DNA of 64,000 bases from Rhyacophila brunnea (GCA_022495005.1 JAGYXB010000461.1:248001-312000); one strand, 5' to 3'; numbered from the stretch's first letter, positions 45,241 through 57,029 are shown. The notes: generated by a model not told the origin, from the letters alone. Translations and numbers: made by a program.

Positions 45241-46034
45241 ATATTAAAAATAATATACTAAGTAATTATTTGTGTAATATATAATTTAATTTTGTCTAAT
45301 ATCAGGATTGAAAAAATCTGTTTCAATTTGCAAAGTTTAGTGCATGTGTATTTATAGGTATTTAAAAAAAACTGCATGCTCTGTGCGTGGTTTCTTTGTA
45401 TAAATATTTCTTGTTATTTGTATCAAGATTTCGTAATCCCCCTTCATATAACATCGGTGTTAAGTTATCTGAAAGGCATTAGAGAACGGGATGCGGGCGG
45501 CATCCCTTGGGACGGTGGTTGATGGATGCTACACTCCTGGCGGTAGATCATCGTCCTCCGAAGGTGTGAGGTAGTGGGAAGCGAATGCTTGTTTACTTAA
45601 CACCGTGAACCGCGTCATATGCAATAAGTCGAGATCACGTTGCCCCATAGTAGGATAATAAATGAACTTAGCATACCTCAGCAAATCGATAATATATTCT
45701 AATTAGAGTTCAACGATGCCTCGAACGGTGCCAAAAAGTTAAAAAAAAAAACTGTTTCCCGATACAACGAAATATTTTATGGTGTAATTAATTATTAATA
45801 TGGTTTTATTTATAAAAGGAGTTTCAGGTATACACCAGGCCAAAATGAAAGCCATTTTGTGGGTTGATGCCAATTTCACTGTGAACTTTTATATTAGGTT
45901 TTGTGATTTTGTTTCGTAATGAGTTTTTCTTTTTTTTGGGCAAAATGTTTTGCATATTTTATTATTACCATGTGATTAAAATATATCAAATGAATATATT
46001 ATTGATTTAAAAATAAATAGTATTCATTAACTAG
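45241..46034. other. Spacer with a GC-rich strip
   Basis: 45485-45655 is GC-rich (GGGATGCGGGCGGCATCCC, then CATCGTCCTCCGAAGG) and partly self-complementary (GGTGTTAAGTT against ACTTAACACC). No gene was recognised. Confidence 0.35.
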
Positions 46035-46560
46035 CAGTGGCGATAGGTGGATGTAGGCTGTTAAGATCCTACATAAATAGTGTACACTAAACGTTGTCAC
46101 TCAAACGTATTTGTTTTCATTAAACTATGACTACAATGTATAGGTAAAATAGTGCTCGTTAGTTTTTAAAATTTAATTAAGCTCTACCTAATCTAAGCAA
46201 AAGTAGATAATAGTCAAAAATATTCGTTTATCTATAAAATATCTGTATACCTATATTATAGGTAAAAAATACCAATTATGATTTTGTATAGGCAGGGCTT
46301 AATGAATTAAAAAAAAAACCAACACCATCTGCAATAAATAATATGTAATCTTATTTCAACGAAAACAAATTAGTATTACTGAAAAAGTGTGCACTATTTT
46401 TGTCGGATTGCCCATAGCATACCTAAACTATTATGGTTTGATTTAGGCAGGGTTTAATTGAATTTTAAAAACTACCTAGCATCATCTGCAAATTGTATTC
46501 TTAGTTCAATGACAACAAATAAGTATGACTGACCAAGTGTAGTGTAGTACCTACTATAAA
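46035..46560 (+). mobile_element. Non-autonomous hAT (M family), copy 6, right end lost
   Basis: It starts CAGTGGCGATAGGTGGATG and follows the family order to GACCAAGTGTAGTGTAG. The terminal CTACCTCCACC...CACTG block is missing, so it is truncated near 46550. Confidence 0.75.
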
Positions 46561-47560
46561 ACATCCGGAAATCATATTTTGTAGAACTACCCGCTGCATG
46601 TTTTGATGTAAATTAAATCGTATTTAGATGATCAAGTTTGAAGAGTGTGATTTAATATTGAATATCGTATAATTAATTTTGCAATGACATACTTTTAAAT
46701 TGAATAATTCAATTATTATTTAATGACTTATATTACTTGTTTAATACTGCAGTTAGTATGAAAACGTAAATTTTTTATTTTTTCAATTATTATTGTCCGA
46801 GTATGGTGCGATTATCCATGTCAATTTTAATATTATGGAGGCATTCCCGACCAATGTGATTGTTGTAGTTGTGATTTGCCACATTCGTAATTATGTGTGG
46901 GATTCATATGTGGCAATCTATTGACCATATTATTACTATTCATTTTTTTTTATTAATTTACGTTGCAAATAACACACTTAATGGTAATTTTGTCATATCA
47001 CGAACGACGATGTGACAGTCAGACGTTACGCCAAGAAGCCGTGTTAATTTTTTTTTCAAATCAAAATAATTATTAGTTGTCATATCCTGTTGTCAATCAG
47101 CTGTGTCGAGAGTGCTGGTAGGTATCAGTGATTTTTGTGTATTTTTTAACGACTGGGTCTGTGGAACTTTGCTGATGCTCTATGAAAAAAAATCTTGGGT
47201 GACTAATTGCGAGGCACATGTCTAGAGGTGTCATGTTGAAAGAAAAGTGTCGATACCAGTATCGGTATAAGAATAAAAGTATTCAACTTTGTACCATGTC
47301 TTACTTACTTACTTAGTCCACGTTCTTTCTTAATTAAAGCATAATATTATGTATTAATACCACCATATTACGCCTCCAAGAATCCCAGTCGCTCACCAGT
47401 CTCCTTGCGTATTATTTAATGTCAAACCGAATTATACACGGACAAAACAAAATGACGCCTATTCGACGCTTGCATTCTGACGGTGGTGGTTTACTATAGT
47501 GAATCATGATGCTTTACGAAGACTCAAAGCAACCGTATACTGAGCTTCGAAAGCAGATGT
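46561..47560. other. AT-rich spacer
   Basis: No supported feature. The last 200 bases may be a degraded upstream part of the LINE that follows. Confidence 0.35.
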
Positions 47561-47900
47561 TTGCGACGGACACTGCGTGTGTGGTGGATGAATAACGAGG
47601 AGATAAGAAAACGCATCGAACAGCCTCTCATCACGCTGAAGGTGAAAAGGCGACGTTGTACCTGGTTCGGCCACGTGCTGCAGATGCCAGACAAGAATCT
47701 CAATCGGGCTTGCCTGTTCTTCAAGCCAACTGGATGTCGGCGTCCTGAAAGATCGATAAACACTATCTATAGAGTGTATATAGCAGAGTTACGGGATGCT
47801 GATATGACCTGAAACGACACAGGAAGACTGGGTAGCGATTAGAATTCTTGGACGCGCCACGAGGTGTCCATATGCTTCAGTTAAGAGGTGGATATGGCCA
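47561..47900 (+). pseudogene. LINE endonuclease/reverse transcriptase, C-terminal tail
   Basis: An open frame of 83 codons (47561-47812) reads WMNNEEIRKRIEQP, then VKRRRCTWFGHVLQMPDKN and FKPTGCRRPERS. This is the N(E/D)E-(I/L)-x-x-R ... W-x-GH-(V/T)-L-(R/Q) ... (P/E)G-(K/C)RxRxRP pattern found C-terminal to the reverse transcriptase in CR1/RTE-type LINE proteins. It is out of frame afterwards and ends in AAGAAGAAGAATTTATTATT. The reverse-transcriptase and endonuclease domains are absent, so it is a 5'-truncated dead copy. Confidence 0.8.
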
Positions 47901-48985
47901 AAGAAGAAGAATTTATTATTAACTGTTGTCCTAATTCATTCGAATAATTAAAATTCTACTGCGTAATGTTTGTAGTAATTAATAATCGTATTACAATACA
48001 CAGAAAATATTCGCGTATAGCCAGATGGTATTTTCTATCTAAGATGCGAGAGTTTTTTGTAGGGTCTATCTGGCTAAAAATATTGCAAGAATCTTAAGAA
48101 TCGATATCCGGTACAATTATCGTACTGGTAGAAAAGTGTCGATAGGAAGCTATCACTTTTACTTTGTACCTACTTCAAAATATCATTACTTTTTTGACAT
48201 CCCTACACATGTCGCGATGAGTGATTGTTTTGGGTCGACTCTTGTATTTTTTCGTAACAAATGCAAATGAATTTATGAAAAATATGTCTGAGGAATTTTC
48301 GTTGACACTAAATAATGATTAATTGTCACTCAAGGCTCACCTTTCACATCAAATACCTGAATGCAACAAGCTCGTGTGTATTTTTCGTCATTAAGAGATC
48401 GTTTAATTATTGTAACGACTACCTATTTTTCAATATCAATGTATTCTTTCGAGTATTTTGTAAATCACGCATCCTTCAGACATGCGATGTTTTAAGCCTA
48501 GTCCACACCTATTATTATTTCCCGCAAACAAACCTTTGCCCCAACACAAATGCCAGTGAATAAAAATGTAAGTACTAAATATTTTTTGAACTGCTCATCT
48601 GTTTGCGCATACGTACGTATGTTCAATACACATCGGAATACAAAACCATAAGTTTTTATTGACATATTTTCAAACAGTTTTTATACTAGTTTTGAACAAT
48701 TATTATAAATTTTTTTGCTCAGTTAGATCTGTACTAGATTTTAGTATCATAAAGCTCAGGAATTTATTATACAAAAAATAAACACGATCAAATTTCATGA
48801 CATTTTTCTAATTCAAACGATAATTTTACATAACAAGACATTACATTATATGACCACTATTTAAAAAAAATCGAGTTTACAATTAAGTACATTTTTAAAT
48901 AATGCATCTACAATATTTATGAATGGTTACATTATCTTAAAATTAAGTTAATATATATGTTTGTGTCTGCGGCCGTTAATTTACC
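47901..48985. other. AT-rich spacer
   Basis: No recognised feature. The frame at 48315-48563 looks random. Confidence 0.35.
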
Positions 48986-49204
48986 ATGAGTCGAATAAAA
49001 TGAATTAACCATTAGTTAAATAAATACTAAGTCAACTAAATATCCTGCACATGAGTTCTGGGGTGTACGCATGTGAATTTTAAAAGGTTAAATTGAGACA
49101 TTATTTTTCTATGAGTCGAATAAAATGAGTTAACTGTTAATTAAATAAAAAAAATACTGAGTCAAGTAAGTACCCTGCACAGAGTTTTGGGGCATTCAAT
49201 GATG
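48986..49204 (+). repeat. Two-unit direct repeat, period about 125 bp
   Basis: Unit 1 (48986-49073) and unit 2 (49111-49204) share ATGAGTCGAATAAAATGA, GTTAAATAAA-like A-rich DNA, the CTAAGTCAACTAA / CTGAGTCAAGTAA pair, and CCTGCACA(T)GAGTT(C/T)TGGGG. They are diverged, so the duplication is not recent. Confidence 0.75.
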
Positions 49205-49514
49205 AAATTGGATTACCTGGAATACATAAGCAATTTTTTTTTTAAATCGTGGTTAATAAATTTAATAATACAGAGCCTGTATACTTGAATACATTATAAT
49301 AGAAACTCATAAACGACTGTAAAAACTTTTAAAAAACAAAAGAGCAAAAAAAAATAGAATCGTCATAATCAGTTGAGAATTAAAATAATAGGCTACCTAC
49401 TTGCTTATAGTTGAGATTAATCCCATAGTCGTTGGCTAAGCTAGAGGGTTGAAATTTTGTATGAATGTAACCGTTTAGCTCCGTAGTGACAAAAAAAATC
49501 TCAACGGTCTGAGT
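49205..49514. other. AT-rich spacer
   Basis: Nothing was recognised. Confidence 0.35.
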
Positions 49515-49522
49515 GGCGCGGG

Positions 49523-50167
49523 CAATGACATTAATATGGACGAAGCATCTAGAAAATAAAATGACACTCACTTTGTGTCGGGTCTGCCGGATGGCGAAAT
49601 TCATATTTTAATATCGGTATCCTACGCTCAAATGAACATTCTGCTTGCAAGCGGTCTGGCGACACCGCTGGGTCTGCCCATACAAAATTCCTGACTGTCA
49701 GGTTTCGACTCCACCGTTATTATTATGTTACAAAATGCCAATGTGCCTAGTTAAAAATTGTAAAAAAATCTACTAAACACTCCAAGAAAGATGGGATATC
49801 ACTTTTCATGTGTTAGTATTATTTATTATTTATAAAATGCCATTTTAAGATAATGTTTATTCAATGCAATTGAATGACAGAAACCATTGGACAGTCGCTT
49901 ATGATGCGCCGGGCTCACTTGTGTCTAATCTCCGAGAAGTCGTAAGTAACCGAGAATCTGTTTCTAACGCAATGAGTCATGACACTAATACGCCATTACA
50001 ATAAAGGTTATATTACTATAAATTCTCGAAGCTTGTATCGCATAATGGAAATGAATACGTCATATGGTCACGTGACATCTACCTATACATCTATCTGTGA
50101 ATGACTTTCATGCACAATTTCTCGTGCGCGCCGGTATGAAGTGAGTTGTCCATTTAATATGTCATTG
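49523..50167 (+). mobile_element. P-element-like non-autonomous transposon, copy 2
   Basis: 645 bp, inverted relative to 27230-27878 and nearly identical along its whole length. The target duplication GGCGCGGG is perfect (49515-49522 and 50168-50175). It differs from that of copy 1, which proves two independent insertions rather than a segmental duplication. The 5' half (plus strand) carries the THAP start at 49735. Confidence 0.9.
49735..49815 (+). pseudogene. THAP first-exon remnant in P-like copy 2
   Basis: It starts MPMCLVKNC, so the C-x4-C pair of the THAP finger is intact here. One A is missing from the following A run (seven instead of eight), which brings in a stop at 49774. Read past the shift, the TPRKMGYHF block and the GTTAGT donor-like site follow. 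The two copies thus carry different single lesions in the same exon. Confidence 0.6.
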
Positions 50168-50175
50168 GGCGCGGG

Positions 50176-51175
50176 ACTTTATGGACTGTACAGTATTTCA
50201 TATTTCAATGTTTACAAAACGTCATCTATCTACCATAAAATTGATATAATATTGAGACTACTAACTAGCTTATAAAGGCTTCATAGTAACAGTGTATTAA
50301 GATGAGACATTTCTGTAAACAAGATTTGATAATAATATGATAATAGATTGACTAAATTTATTTAAATAAGTAGATCAATTTATTTAAAATATTCACTCGC
50401 ACTTATGGTTCGTTTTTGTTCAGGCTTTGGTATTAGTAGTAGAATTAACTTAGATAGTTATTTCCAGAGATAGTGAACCTAAGTAGTTTATCAAATGCTA
50501 TCTTAAAAAAAGTAGCAATTTTCTAGTTTTATATTAATGTGGCGATTTATTATAGGAAGGTAGGTAATTAATTGTTGACCGTGGTTTTTAAATAAATCAT
50601 AAAGTATTTTTATTGTTTTGAGTATTCTTTCGTCTAGCACTGGCATCTAGTAAGAATCTTTTGTTTATGGTACCTATATTTGAAACGACTCGCGAAATAT
50701 TCTGGTGCTATTATATTCAAAGCACACCCCACTTAGGTTTATCAATTACTTGAAAACTTAGATCCATATCATAATGGACTTTTGTTCATTTCTCTTCATT
50801 GCAAATCTCATTTCTTATTAGATTATAGCAGACGGCGAATGGGGCCGATTCCTGCAAAGACCCATTAATATCACTTTACCTCAGCACGCTCGCAAATGTC
50901 GCAAAGCGGAAAAAGCAGACAAAAAGTACATAAAAGCCACTTGAAGGCTCCTGGTTTCGAAGAAATCTCATGACTTTGTTGTTACTTAATATCAACTCTT
51001 GTTTTGTATACATACTTAGCGGTATATCTTTTGTCTCACTGAGTCTTGCTTCGTAAATTATGGTATGGCGTATTGATCTCGAATATTTTTTCATGGAAAT
51101 CTTAGGTAAATATCTGGACGACAAAATATTTAACGAATTTTACGTATATATTACCAGTGACATCTTTAGGTATTA
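50176..51175. other. AT-rich spacer
   Basis: The minus-strand frame at 50876-51124 has no recognised domain. No repeat was recognised. Confidence 0.35.
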
Positions 51176-51602
51176 CGGTGGCGAAGAGTGGAAGTAGGCT
51201 GTTAAGATCTAACATAAATAGTGCATACTAAACTATGTCAGTCAAACGTATTTGTTTTTTTTAAGACTACTAAAATGTGCAAATAGTGTTTGTTAGTTTT
51301 TAAAATTCAAGCCATAGTAGGTCATAATCAAAAAATATTCATTTATCTATAAAATAACTAAAATTATGCCATTAAACCATACATAATTTTAGATATTTTA
51401 TAGATATATGAATATTTTATCGATTATGGTTTGGTTTATTCAGGGCTAAATGAATTTAAAAAAAAAACTAACCAACACCATCTGTAAATTATTGTAGTCT
51501 ATATTTCAATGAAAACAAAATACGTTAGAGTGTTAGTCTGACAAAGTTTAGTGTACACTATTTATGTCGGATCTTAATAACCTACCTCAATCTTCGCAAC
51601 TG
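51176..51602. mobile_element. Non-autonomous hAT (M family), copy 7
   Basis: The left end is CGGTGGCGAAGAGTGGAAG and the right end CCTCAATCTTCGCAACTG, both with point changes. Interior order as in the family (AGTGCATACTAAAC, TTATGTCGGATCTTAA). The flanking 8-mers do not match. At 427 bp it is an internally shortened, older copy. Confidence 0.75.
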
Positions 51603-53149
51603 CATGATGATAATCAAATAATAATATGCAGAATATAAATGTGAAAATCTTGAGACTATAACATTTTGTTATAAAAATGATAGTATTATTTTTATATTCA
51701 ACATCAATACATATGAATTTTATATCGTTGTGGAAAATACCAAAAAAAGAAATAATTTCTTGTAATTAATTAATTATTATGTCGCTCTATCAAAGATTAA
51801 TAGAAAATGGAATTTGATGCTTGAATGTTTCTTCTAATATTTATTTCCTTTTATAGATCGAAGTATAAACTAATTAAATTATGATTAGAGTAAAATGAAA
51901 TGACAACGCTGTATTAATCACAGATTAAATATTAAAATACAGAATATTTTAAGTGCCTATCTACATTTTAATAATACCAGTAAAAATGTCGTTTTGTTAC
52001 AAAGATAAAGAAAGCTGTAAGTATCTAAGTATAATAAGTATCCAAGTAAAGTATAAGCCAAAGATTCATCTCGAGTTGTCAACTTTTTATTGGGTTATGC
52101 TTATGACTTGAAGGGAGTTCAATTTTTCCAAGTTTTTACTTTCATATGATTTTTTTTAAATCTAATAAATCAGTGTTTTGCATACTACAAAATTTTTGGA
52201 TTTAAAAAATAAATATGACGTATTGAAATAAGAAAATTTTTAGCTAGGAGATGAAATAGGGAACATGAAGGGTAGGTTGGTTTGACTCACAAATGAATAA
52301 CTCAGAATGAATGAAATGAACCCTGGTTTTATTATCTTCTTCCAAATAAATATTAATTTAATTATTACAGGTAAGTTTACAGATTATAATTTAGATGAGT
52401 GAAATCACGGGAATGCGTTCTGATGGATTACGAGTTCGATCAGATGAAGCGAACGATAACCTTACAGCTAAATATTTGATAACTGAATGGCGATGTTGCT
52501 TTCTTCTACTGAGTGTTTTATATTGATTCGATACAATAGAAAATGCTGCTATCAACTACTTGAATATTTTTGATAATCATGCTTATGGGGTTTATTGTGC
52601 AATGTATGATTCGTTTCGTAAATTATAAACAATTGATTTTAATTTGAACAATTATGCAGTTTTAATAATTGAGCAAGATTGATTTTCATACAAACAACTT
52701 TTGTGTATATCATGATAAACTTATTTATTATTTCTTAATTTGCGATATTATCGATTAACTGAATTATTATATTATTTTGCTAAATTAACTTTCTGTTGAA
52801 ATTTGATTGACTCACATAAATCGCTTGTTTTGCAATTTTAACAATATTATGTTGTAATACATTGTAGTTATAAATTAATGGTTTCCTGCCAAGTCATGCT
52901 GCATGGTAAGGTATTCACCCTACAAAATACTTAGTACCAGAAGTTCACTAGGTTTGTTGTAATAAGAGACCTATGCAACTGCATTACAGATTTATCATAA
53001 TTTTATGTTTATTGTTCTAACAAAGGTTACAGTGATCGTAAACCCCAGCGACTGAAGAATACGCTTTAAGAAAAATAAAAACTATTAGACAATTCTAATT
53101 TTGGCTATTATAATATGGTTAGATAATATGTGAGGCTAAACTAAGCATT
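51603..53149. other. AT-rich spacer
   Basis: 1.5 kb without recognised features. Confidence 0.35.
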
Positions 53150-53500
53150 AATTAAAATTTCCAGAAATGTTGCAACTCCCTTCCGCGCACACAGGCGGGA
53201 CCATGCCATGATCTCACGTGGCTAACCAAAACGAATGGTATATTACGAAGAACAGCATATTCGTATGCGCGATTGCAAGATTTTATTATTATATAATATT
53301 ATGTAGCCCGTGTTGAGTGCTAATATTTTTTTATAGAAAAAATATTGCACCGACGCTATATGTAGAAATGCATAAAGTTACATTATTATGTTTTGTGAAT
53401 GACAATGTTGCAGTCGGACGAGTTTGTATTTATGACTGGACCAATAAAATGAACTTTCAAATGGGTATTGAAACGAAACGTCATAAGAAAGGTATTTGAT
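53150..53500 (+). repeat. Family T repeat, copy 1
   Basis: It shares AGAAATGTTGCAACTCCCTTC, GCGCACACA, a TATAGAAAAAATATTGCACCGACG-type block and AAAGTTACA...TGTTTTGTGAATG with 62610-62950, in the same order and spacing. A 60-codon frame (53317-53499) lies in it, but the corresponding frame is broken in the other copy. The nature is unknown. Confidence 0.55.
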
Positions 53501-53666
53501 TAAAATTGTATACTTAGCAATATTTTAGAGACGATGATATCACTATGAATATAGAGATCTTTATTTTTAATTAGATACTCTTAAAATTATCAAGATTCTA
53601 TGTCTACAATTATTTAAAAAATTGGTTTAAAATAAAAAAAATGAAAAAATCTTTTTTTCTTTTTTT

Positions 53667-54300
53667 GACCATGTCCGATCCTAATGGTTACATGTAAATT
53701 GTACGAAACACATTTCACCGTGTCACAGTTCGCCGTGAGCTTTCTTATCGGAAAGAGATGACCGTATATTATTTGGTCTCAAATTTTATTTGATTCGATA
53801 TGAACATTAATTCAATTTTCATAGCTGATTTTAACAAAATTCACGAATTCAAGAATGAAAACCTAACCTGCTGGCTTCTTGTAAAGTGTAAACCGATAAA
53901 AACCGTGTTGAATTGACAAAAACATGAATTTTATGTCAGTACTATTATACGACCCAACGAGGTTGGACGGTCCTTAATATAAGTACGGCCATATATTTCC
54001 GATACAACATTTAACAATGACGTGTGATACGGCGAACTGCATACGTGCAAGTTTCCGGACACGGATCCTAATAGGGTCATATTATGGCTTCCACATAGTG
54101 AAGGTTTGTATTAACAGATTTTTTTTTGTTTATACTAGAAATGAATGTTAACTGTTTTCTCAACTTATTAGGTACATACTCAGACTTCAAACACAAATTG
54201 AAAAACAATATGTGTATTTTCCAGACTCTGGATTTGAACCTGGGACCCACGATATTATAAATCGACGCGTAAGCCGTTCGGCAATCGTGGACATAAAAAA
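53667..54300 (-). repeat. S1 SINE copy 3, interrupted by a family F element
   Basis: The complement of 54300-54073 shows box A (GATTGCCGAACGGCTTACGCG), box B (CAGGTTCAAATCCAGAG), and the S1 body ending GAAGCCATAATATGACCC. The last 3' piece, GATCGGACATGGTC in complement, is found on the other side of an insertion, at 53667-53685. Comparison with copy 1 (16215-16417), where GGATCAGACATGGTC follows directly, shows that the SINE was whole before the insertion. Confidence 0.8.
53686..54064. mobile_element. Complete family F element nested in a SINE
   Basis: 379 bp, with perfect target duplication ATCCTAAT (53678-53685 and 54065-54072) made from SINE sequence. The left arm: GGTTACATGTAAATTGTACG, CAGTTCGCCGTGAGC, TATCGGAAAGAGATGACCG. 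The right arm is its inverted, diverged counterpart: ACGGCCATATATTTCCGATA, GTGATACGGCGAACTGCATACG. The middle contains AATTCAAGAATGAAAACC, CCTAACCTGC and GTGTAAACCGATAAAAACC. It is non-coding and the 8-bp duplication suggests a hAT- or P-type source. Confidence 0.85.
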
Positions 54301-54905
54301 TCAGTCGAGACAAAAGATCTAATTCGTTTATTGATTTCGTGCACTATTTATTGGGAGTTTGGTATTCAGTTAATATTTTGCGTCTAGTGGAAATTGACCG
54401 CCTTTAAGCATGTGGGAAAATAGAGTGATGGAAGATTGCGGGTAAGGTAGCTTGATAAAGGGTTACTATTAGCGTCGGTTGTATTATCAAAGTAAGATAA
54501 AACGTGGAGACGATTGGTCGAGATTGTTGCAAAAGCCACAGCAAGGTGTGAGAGATATATGATGATGATTCATTCATTTTTACCCGATCAATACCAGGTA
54601 AAATACACATAGCAACTTATTAAAATAATTATTGATTTTATTAATCAAGCGTTGATGTGAAGAAATATTTCGCTCGTTGTAACATAACTTTTTTTAAAAA
54701 GCTTTCGTAAAGATTATCTAATTGAACCTATCAACTAACTTCAAAAACTATTAATTATCTTGCAATGAACATACCTCATATGGCATCATTTCCAAAGAGC
54801 GTGATATCGTAATATGGGTAATGTAGACCGGCTGAAATAATCAAAATTATAGCGGATGACGGTTTTTTTTAACGTGTAGTACCTACATTGCAACGAGTTT
54901 ACAGT
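54301..54905. other. AT-rich spacer
   Basis: No recognised feature. Confidence 0.35.
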
Positions 54906-54913
54906 ATCTAAGC

Positions 54914-55525
54914 CAGTATTTCTCAAACTGGGGGGCGTGGCCCCTATGGGCCATTTAGCTCCTACCAGGGAGCCGCGAAATAGTTAAGTATATGAACAAA
55001 ATATCTTATCACTGGACTATACCTAATACGAATCAGTCAAAATCTCGAAGTCAAATTTTCACACGATCACAATACTTACTTTATCCGATATGGATAAATA
55101 ATCTACTAATATTTATAAATTATTTAGATTTTTTAGTTAAACAAAATATTATACAAAATTCAAATTGACATAATTGCGACAACATACATATGCGAAACAG
55201 CATTTTCATCATTACTGGTAATAAAAAATAAACAAACATCAGGTTGTGAATGTACCGGATATTGATTTATTATGTTAAAATATGCAATCCCACCCCTCTC
55301 ATTAAATTGTTTTTGTAATAAATTTGAAGTTCATTTTTGTTTTTTTTTTTTAATTTTTACTTTACAAGCAAGTAAATCAAATCTTTTATTATTTAAAAAA
55401 AAATGTACATATAATAATAATTAATGGTAAAAATACTGCTGGTTAATAAAGACAAATAAAATTGGGATGGGGTGCCTCAGATTTTTTTACGTGGGCCGTG
55501 GTAGGAAAAAGCTTGAGAAGCACTG
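54914..55525 (+). mobile_element. hAT element remnant, family N5 (second hAT lineage)
   Basis: The termini are CAGTATTTCTCAAACTGGGG and the complement CAGTGCTTCTCAAGCTTTTTCC, the Charlie/ZBED5-like hAT type of end. The target duplication ATCTAAGC is perfect (54906-54913 and 55526-55533). Inside, at about 55184-55250, a plus frame still encodes part of the hATC dimerisation domain. It is thus an internally deleted copy retaining the 3' end of its transposase gene, unrelated to the 9562-12771 family. Confidence 0.9.
55184..55252 (+). pseudogene. hATC domain remnant of the N5 transposase
   Basis: The frame reads TYICETAFSSLLVIKNKQTSG and stops at 55252. TYLCE-x-(A/G)FS-(A/S)L-x-x-IK-x-K is the conserved hATC core of the ZBED5/FAM200/SCAND3-like hAT proteins. 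Upstream codons are not recognisable. It is a fragment of one domain only. Confidence 0.7.
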
Positions 55526-55533
55526 ATCTAAGC

Positions 55534-55829
55534 AGTCTAACATAGGCGTTCTAACGTCCTTGATAAGATGTTGAATCGACACGTATTATCAGATTACATT
55601 ATTTTCTACCATGCGGCTAACTTGCCTTTTAGGAATTTAGCCAGCTAAAATGTTTGTTTACAATATTACAGCCAATTTTAATATTATTCAATTTTAATCA
55701 ATATTAAATGCCAATTCTTGGTTATGAAACGGGAATGGGGCCAATTTTGTAAATCGGTTAGGTCTGCTGTTGTGTATTTAACATCATTGATGATGTGAAT
55801 ATGAGTGTCGCGGTTTGGTTGAGATTTTC
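55534..55829. other. Spacer
   Basis: Nothing was recognised. Confidence 0.3.
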
Positions 55830-56195
55830 GACGCAGCCAATTCGGCGCAGCCAATTTTCGGCGCAGCCAATTTGAATCACCCCGTTAAGTTGATAAAAGA
55901 CGGTAGCCTGAGTACACATCATCATGCGACGGCCAATACAGAGACACGTCTCCGTGTCTTCAGTTACCCACACTCTGTCGCGGGATAGCAATGTAGCGCT
56001 ACTCATAAAAAGTTCGTCTTGGCATGTCGGAACTAAGGCGTGGGTCGGAAGATTAATTACAAGTTTTGTTCCGCCGGCACCAGAATGGCGCAACCGCCGC
56101 TGACACCTTTCCCCCTAATGGCCCGTTCCCTCCCGATCCGCTTCGGTCTTTGTTCCTCTGGCACTCCCGGCCCTCCTTTCGCATCTTTTGATACG
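55830..56195 (-). other. GC-rich block with triplicated GGCGCAGCCAATT unit
   Basis: At 55833-55873 the unit (T/C)CG(G/A)CGCAGCCAATT occurs three times in tandem. The block continues GC-rich to 56190 (CCGCCGGCACCAGAATGGCG, CCCGTTCCCTCCCGATCCGC). A 111-codon minus frame (55758-56093) includes the tandem unit, giving IGCAENWLRRIGCVEN. It is not recognised. GGCGCAGCCAAT contains a CCAAT box in each unit, so a regulatory role is possible but unproven. Confidence 0.35.
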
Positions 56196-56319
56196 ATACT
56201 CTAGCACTGTGTAATCAGTGCTGTCATTCTAATTTTGGAGCAACCGGTTCGCAATTTAATTTTACCCAATTATTAGGCAATAATAATATTTCTTCCTAAC
56301 CGGCTTGGGTTCCATTGTA

Positions 56320-56440
56320 TGGGTCTAGGACGATTTGGCGCCGGGACAACTCGACGCCACGCAATTCGAAAATAAATAGACGTTAGCTACTTATACGTAC
56401 TTAAAAAATTAATATTATTATTTATATTTAAATTATTATC
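56320..56440 (+). repeat. GGGTCTAGGAC MITE, left-end fragment
   Basis: TGGGTCTAGGACGATTTGGCG, ACAACTCGACGCCACGC and AATAAATAGACGTTAGCTAC equal the left end of the copy at 19475-19793. The right end was not found. Confidence 0.7.
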
Positions 56441-57029
56441 GAATTAAACGAATCCTGGGTTAGGAAAATGATTCAAATATAACAAATAGTAGGTACCTAC
56501 AACGTTTAAAAGATAAGAATTTAAATAAAATAATCATCAAGTAAGTCGTATCCCTGAAACTAAACTGCCACAATCCAAAAAAACGTCAACCATAGAAAAT
56601 AAGCTTTGAAGTTATTACCTGTCACATTTTGTACTATATTTTCGAAATATATTTAGATATTGAACGATTTTTTTGACTTGCATTTGATGACTTAGAGACT
56701 ATGAAAGGTAGTACTTAATTCAAAACACGTAATATGGACTTGTGGTGATTTAGCTATGGGGGTGCGACCTACCCGATGATATTATATTTATTTGAATTAT
56801 TGTTATTTTTTCAAAAATACCACAACCAGAAACCCAATTCTCAGTAAACTTTGTGGTGCTTTAAAATATGACAGTTGTGTATTTCGACATAAAGTTGTAC
56901 CTATTTATATTGCACTACTTCTTTTTCCTAGACAGGAAAAAAGTGTACCGCAGAGAAACATAGTAATTAATATCATCATTTATGTAAAATCGTTTATGAT
57001 TACAACAGTCCTTGTTAATTACGGTTGCA
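56441..57029. other. AT-rich spacer
   Basis: The frame at 56792-57208 (138 codons) runs into family R and has no conserved domain. I do not call it a gene. Confidence 0.35.

Noticed and set aside
48986..49204. Two-unit repeat as a CRISPR-like array
   Set aside because: Only two long diverged units, in eukaryotic DNA. A plain tandem duplication explains it.
49735..49815. THAP exon as a working host gene
   Set aside because: It lies inside a TIR element with target duplication, carries a frameshift, and only the first exon of the domain is present.
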